DNA of 8,646 bases from Candidatus Eiseniibacteriota bacterium (GTDB lineage: Bacteria; Arandabacterota; Arandabacteria; JAGLYR01). The position numbers and the translations under genes are program-made. This document shows, piece by piece, positions 5,573 to 8,646 of the stretch. Location of the stretch: NCBI GenBank assembly GCA_023132135.1, contig JAGLYR010000207.1:1-8646 (forward strand). The letters are read 5' to 3'. Positions within the stretch are counted from its first letter, which is position 1; each line of letters begins with the position of its first letter. Below the pieces are notes generated by a model that searched no databases, was not told where the DNA came from, and saw nothing but the letters and a program-made list of their open reading frames with translations.

Positions 5573-5622
5573 GGACGGCTTTCACGCCGTCCACATCGCC
5601 TGGTGAGAAATGCGGACCAGGC
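5573..5622 (+). repeat. Two adjacent REP-like hairpins including GGTGAGAAAYGCGG copy 2
   Basis: GGACGGC (5573-5579) pairs exactly with GCCGTCC (5586-5592) around TTTCAC. GCCTGGT (5598-5604) pairs exactly with ACCAGGC (5616-5622) around 11 bases. Bases 5602-5615 match 259-272 at 13 of 14 positions. No T-tract follows either stem, so repeat elements are more likely than terminators. Confidence 0.6.
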
Positions 5623-5633
5623 AAGCAAAAACA

Positions 5634-5662
5634 TTGCGACGCGCGACGCACAGCCGCATAAT
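5634..5662 (+). promoter_or_regulatory. Possible promoter of the glycosyltransferase-mutase operon
   Basis: TTGCGA (5634-5639) and CATAAT (5657-5662) are separated by 17 bp. The -10 box is one base from consensus and the -35 box two. The leader would be about 64 bases. It is the best candidate seen in this spacer. Confidence 0.45.
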
Positions 5663-5732
5663 GCGGTGAGCGGAGGACCGCCGGGTTCCCTGACTCATTG
5701 GATAACTGTGCCTGTAGCCTTGGGGCCGACCC

Positions 5733-7670
5733 ATGCGATTGAGTTTCAAAGCAAACGCAGCATTGCTGGTTGCCGTCACCGGCGTCGCGATCCCGGCCCT
5801 CTCCTTCTTCGTGCCCGGCCACATTCAGCTGCACCTGCTGCTCTTCTTCTCCGGCGCCGGGCTCGCAACCGTCCTCCTGGGGTCCGGCAATCTTTCCGAG
5901 TGGGTCGGGCTTTCCACAGCGGCTTCGCTGGTTCTCTTCTCAGTCTGGACCGGGTTGCTCTGGGCGCTGAATCTTCCGGCTGTCACCGTTTTGTGGGGCG
6001 CCGTTCTCGGAACCAACATTCTCCTGGTGGTCCTGCTGTCAATCCGCTCGAGGAGTCTCACTCTGAAGGTCGGGTACTTCGACATCGCTGCCCTGACGCT
6101 CTGGATTGTGATTCGCGCTATGCAACTGGCTGTGTTCTCGCGGAACGGAGTGGACCCGGGTATGGGGAATGGGGAGGCGTTTGTCGCGCGCGGGTGGTTC
6201 GCGAGGGACACCTTCTACTTCTATGCGTTGGTGGAGCAGGCTGTACAGGGGCAGGGGTGGCCCGTGTGGAATCCGTTCTTCGGGGGGTTCGAAGTTGCCT
6301 ATCCCGGGCTTATGCACATGGGACTTGCCGGGCTGCTGGTCCTGAGCGGGGAGAGAATAGCCGCAGCGTCGTCGGGGCTCATGGGAGTGGTGCTTGTTCC
6401 TGTCGTGACACTCGGGCTCGGCCTTCTGAAGTCGGCGGGCCGGCGCGCGCGGCAAGGAATTCTCTGGCCCATAGCCGCGGCATTCCTGCTCTATGCGTTG
6501 GCCCTTCGACTCGACACGGTTCTGTACCCGCAAACGCAGTACTTCGTGCTGGGAATATTCCTGTTGTTCTTGCGGGTGATGATGACGGTCGGGTCGGGGC
6601 CGCTCCGGGGAAATTCGAAATCGATGGCTGTCGGCTGGGCGCTCGGGCTGTTTCTGGTTCTTGCTCACCAGGTGTCGGGCTCGGCGGCTCTGTTTGTGTG
6701 GGTGTTCGTGGCGGCAGCTCTGGGCCGGGCCCGGCGTTGGGTCTGGTGGGGGTGGTGTGTGTGGGCGGCCGCGGGTCTTGTGCTGGGCCTTGCGCTGATG
6801 TCCGGCGGGAGGGATCCTCATCTCGAGTGGTCGTGGAGCGGGTTCGACGCATACATTCTTTACGCGTGGATCGGATCTCTCAAGGGTTGGTTGCCGGCGC
6901 TGTTCTTCGCTCTCTGGACGGGGATCGTACTGGGGAGAATGCGTCTGCATCTCTGGGCGGCTGCCGGGCTTCTGGTCGTCACGATCTGCGTCATGGTGTG
7001 GGGTGTGCTGCAGGAATACGGGCAGTCGAGGATTGTACTGGTTTTCAATGCGGAGCGGTATCTGTACCACGGTTTCCTTCTTGTCTTCCCCGCGGTGGCG
7101 GTCCTGTTCTGCGGATACTGGCAACGGTGCTGCCGGCAGCCTCGCATGCGCACGGTTCTCGTGATCCTGATGGTGCTTCCCTTTTTCCAGCTGCCCGCGC
7201 TCACCTACAAGTCCCGGGGACTTCTCACGGATGAGCCTGTGGTGGTGACCGGCGACATGCTCCGCGCGTACGACTGGATTTGCTCCAACACGGATATCGG
7301 GGATGTGATCCTCCGGCAGCCGGTTCCAGGGTCGTTGGATCGGGAGCGCTTTGACCGGTCTCTCCCGGCCTTCACCGGGCGGTCGCTATACGTGGCCGAC
7401 ATCTACAACATCTGGGGGTATGCGAACATCCCGGCCTACGAGCACGGTAGCCGGGTTGCCTTTGTCCGGGATGTTTCCGGCGGGCGGTATGGCCCGGAGG
7501 CCCTCTCCCGGGCCTGCTCGGCCCGCGGGATCGACTACTGGATCACCCACGGCCCGCGGGGAAACTCCGATCCCGTCCTCGAGAACCGTTGGTTCGATGT
7601 CGTCTATAATGTGGGAAGTGTCTCAATCCTGAAACCGATAACCCAGAAGACTGGAGAGGTGGCTCAATGA
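5733..7670 (+). CDS. GT-C-fold-like membrane glycosyltransferase (putative)
   Basis: The product has 645 residues, with roughly a dozen hydrophobic segments through about residue 500 and a soluble, probably extracytoplasmic C-terminal domain (about 505-640). Such proteins usually move a sugar from a polyprenyl-phosphate donor on the outer face of the inner membrane. Supporting signs are RDTFYFYALVEQ at 158-169 followed by WPVWNPFFGG at 176-185, which resembles the first external loop with its Asp in GT-C enzymes. AHQVSG (311-316) and ERYLYHGFLL (441-450) recall later loop motifs. The C-terminal stretch around DMLRAYDWICSNT (508-520) resembles the domain that follows the membrane part in several GT-C families. 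Acceptor and sugar cannot be told. The start ATG at 5733 has only a weak GGGG upstream, but the first membrane segment begins about residue 9, so a later start is unlikely. Its TGA overlaps the mutase ATG by 4 bp. An uncharacterised membrane protein without transferase activity is the alternative. Confidence 0.75.
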   Translation: MRLSFKANAALLVAVTGVAIPALSFFVPGHIQLHLLLFFSGAGLATVLLGSGNLSEWVGLSTAASLVLFSVWTGLLWALNLPAVTVLWGAVLGTNILLVVLLSIRSRSLTLKVGYFDIAALTLWIVIRAMQLAVFSRNGVDPGMGNGEAFVARGWFARDTFYFYALVEQAVQGQGWPVWNPFFGGFEVAYPGLMHMGLAGLLVLSGERIAAASSGLMGVVLVPVVTLGLGLLKSAGRRARQGILWPIAAAFLLYALALRLDTVLYPQTQYFVLGIFLLFLRVMMTVGSGPLRGNSKSMAVGWALGLFLVLAHQVSGSAALFVWVFVAAALGRARRWVWWGWCVWAAAGLVLGLALMSGGRDPHLEWSWSGFDAYILYAWIGSLKGWLPALFFALWTGIVLGRMRLHLWAAAGLLVVTICVMVWGVLQEYGQSRIVLVFNAERYLYHGFLLVFPAVAVLFCGYWQRCCRQPRMRTVLVILMVLPFFQLPALTYKSRGLLTDEPVVVTGDMLRAYDWICSNTDIGDVILRQPVPGSLDRERFDRSLPAFTGRSLYVADIYNIWGYANIPAYEHGSRVAFVRDVSGGRYGPEALSRACSARGIDYWITHGPRGNSDPVLENRWFDVVYNVGSVSILKPITQKTGEVAQ

Positions 7671-8646
7671 AAACAGACAGTCTCGTGCAGCGCGCGGAGC
7701 AGGCCGCCCGTGAGGGAAAACTCACGGACGAAGCCTTTGCCAACCTCAAGCGCTGGCTGGAGGGGGAGGAATACTCGGAGTTCTGGCCGGATCTGGGGAA
7801 GCTGGTCGAGGCCGGCGAGACCGGGACGATCAACGACTCCTTCGGCGCAGTGCTCCCCTTTGGAACAGGCGGCCGCCGCGGGCAGGTCGGAATCGGACCG
7901 AACCGAATCAACTCCCGGACCATCGGGGAATCCGCGCAGGGGGTGGCCAGCCATGTCCTCAGTTCCTGGAGCGGAAAGGAACCGCCGTCGGTTGCAATAG
8001 CGTCCGATACCCGCAACACGTCGCCCGAATTCACCCGGATCACAGCGGAAGTCTTCGCCGGCAACGGGTTCCGGGTGTTTCTCTTCGAGGAGCCTCGCGC
8101 TACCCCCGAGCTCTCCTTTGCCGTACGACACCTGAACGCGGATATGGGAATCGTCATCTCCGCCTCGCATAATCCGCCCTCGGACAACGGGTTCAAGGTC
8201 TACGGAAAGGATGGCGCCCAGATTGTTCCCCCCGTGGATGGCCAGATCATTGATGAGGTCAAGAAGGTGCGGGAAATAAAGCGACAGGATCTCGAAGTTG
8301 CTGCCCGGGAGGGAAGACTCCAATCGCTTGGGGCGGAGATCGATAACGCTTACTGGGAGCGTCTGGCCGGATTGCAGCTGGTGAAGGACCGGAAAGGGAT
8401 CGACATCGTTTTCTCGCCGCTCCACGGAACGGGGTCGACTTCCGTGACACCGGCTCTCGAGATGGTGGGATTGGACAAGGTGTGGATTGTCGAGGCTCAG
8501 GCGACGCCGGATGGGGATTTTCCGAGTGTTCCGGACCGCAAGCCGAACCCGGAGGAACCCAAGGCGCTTGAGATGGCAATTGCCGAGGCAAAGGAACGTT
8601 CCGCGGATCTCGTGATGGCGACGGATCCGGATGCGGACCGGCTCGG
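7667..8646 (+). CDS. Alpha-D-phosphohexomutase (phosphoglucomutase/phosphomannomutase), 3' end outside window
   Basis: This enzyme interconverts hexose 1-phosphate and 6-phosphate, feeding nucleotide-sugar synthesis in the cytoplasm. The 326 complete codons seen cover an N-terminal helical extension (about 1-60), FGTGGRRG at 65-72, and the phosphoserine loop SASHNP at 165-170 with the catalytic Ser167. SPLHGTG follows at 250-256, then the metal-binding loop DPDADRLG from 320 (Asp320, Asp322, Asp324). The sugar-binding and phosphate-binding C-terminal loops lie beyond the edge, so glucose and mannose specificity cannot be judged. The extended N-terminus with GPNRIN soon after the FGTGG motif is like the longer PGM2-type mutases of about 550-600 residues rather than the shorter ManB/GlmM type. 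The ATG at 7667 has GGAGAGG seven bases upstream and overlaps the preceding stop as ATGA, which points to translational coupling with the membrane glycosyltransferase gene. Confidence 0.95.
   Translation, partial: MKTDSLVQRAEQAAREGKLTDEAFANLKRWLEGEEYSEFWPDLGKLVEAGETGTINDSFGAVLPFGTGGRRGQVGIGPNRINSRTIGESAQGVASHVLSSWSGKEPPSVAIASDTRNTSPEFTRITAEVFAGNGFRVFLFEEPRATPELSFAVRHLNADMGIVISASHNPPSDNGFKVYGKDGAQIVPPVDGQIIDEVKKVREIKRQDLEVAAREGRLQSLGAEIDNAYWERLAGLQLVKDRKGIDIVFSPLHGTGSTSVTPALEMVGLDKVWIVEAQATPDGDFPSVPDRKPNPEEPKALEMAIAEAKERSADLVMATDPDADRL

Noticed and set aside
5573-5592. Intrinsic terminator at the GGACGGC/GCCGTCC hairpin
   Set aside because: No T-tract follows on either strand, and it lies between divergent genes where no transcript should end.
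6039-7124. A 361-codon minus-strand open frame
   Set aside because: It is antisense to the membrane glycosyltransferase, with His-, Gln-, Arg- and Pro-rich shadow composition and no recognisable motif.
5603-7234. A 543-codon plus-strand frame overlapping the membrane glycosyltransferase
   Set aside because: It is an out-of-frame shadow rich in Arg, Gly and Ser. The 5733-7670 frame has the hydrophobic pattern and the coupled stop.

Overview
The window is GC-rich bacterial chromosomal DNA with five protein-coding genes (one cut by the right edge) and intergenic spaces unusually rich in short repeats. I found no tRNA, rRNA, transposase, phage gene or CRISPR array. The gene families are widespread, so the host cannot be placed firmly. 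The mix of a CitMHS/NhaD-like antiporter, palindromic dispersed repeats and seven-base tandem tracts suits an uncultured Gram-negative-type lineage (FCB group, Eisenbacteria-like or similar). That placement is a guess.

Layout: 1-279 is non-coding, with an inverted pair of heptamer tracts, a strong hairpin and part of a dispersed repeat. 280-1785 (minus) is a polytopic membrane protein with a large cytoplasmic tail, probably a sensor or signalling protein. 1786-2152 is the divergent spacer, with a terminator-like hairpin, a REP-like repeat and the nhaD-type promoter. 2153-3676 (plus) is a Na+/H+ antiporter-like permease, followed after 28 bp by an unrecognised 192-residue protein (3705-4283) in the same apparent operon. 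4284-4510 is the convergent spacer: 53-54-bp higher-order repeats carrying two kinds of heptamer tract, then a palindromic bidirectional terminator. 4511-5455 (minus) is a CaCA-family Na+/Ca2+ exchanger with a GTG start and its own good promoter. 5456-5732 holds more REP-like hairpins and a divergent promoter. 5733-7670 (plus) is a 645-residue GT-C-like membrane protein overlapping by 4 bp the start of an alpha-D-phosphohexomutase (7667 to the window end).

Functionally there are two themes: cation transport (the antiporter with its partner, and the Ca2+ exchanger) and cell-envelope glycan metabolism (the membrane glycosyltransferase-like protein coupled to a sugar-phosphate mutase). No new defence or mobile system is evident. 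The most unusual content is non-coding. Tandem tracts keep a 7-nt period although their units differ in sequence (TCTATTG, CTCCGTG, AGTCCCT), and one set is embedded in a higher-order repeat. Two copies of a palindrome have loops of one and three GGT units. A 32-bp inverted repeat flanks the first gene.
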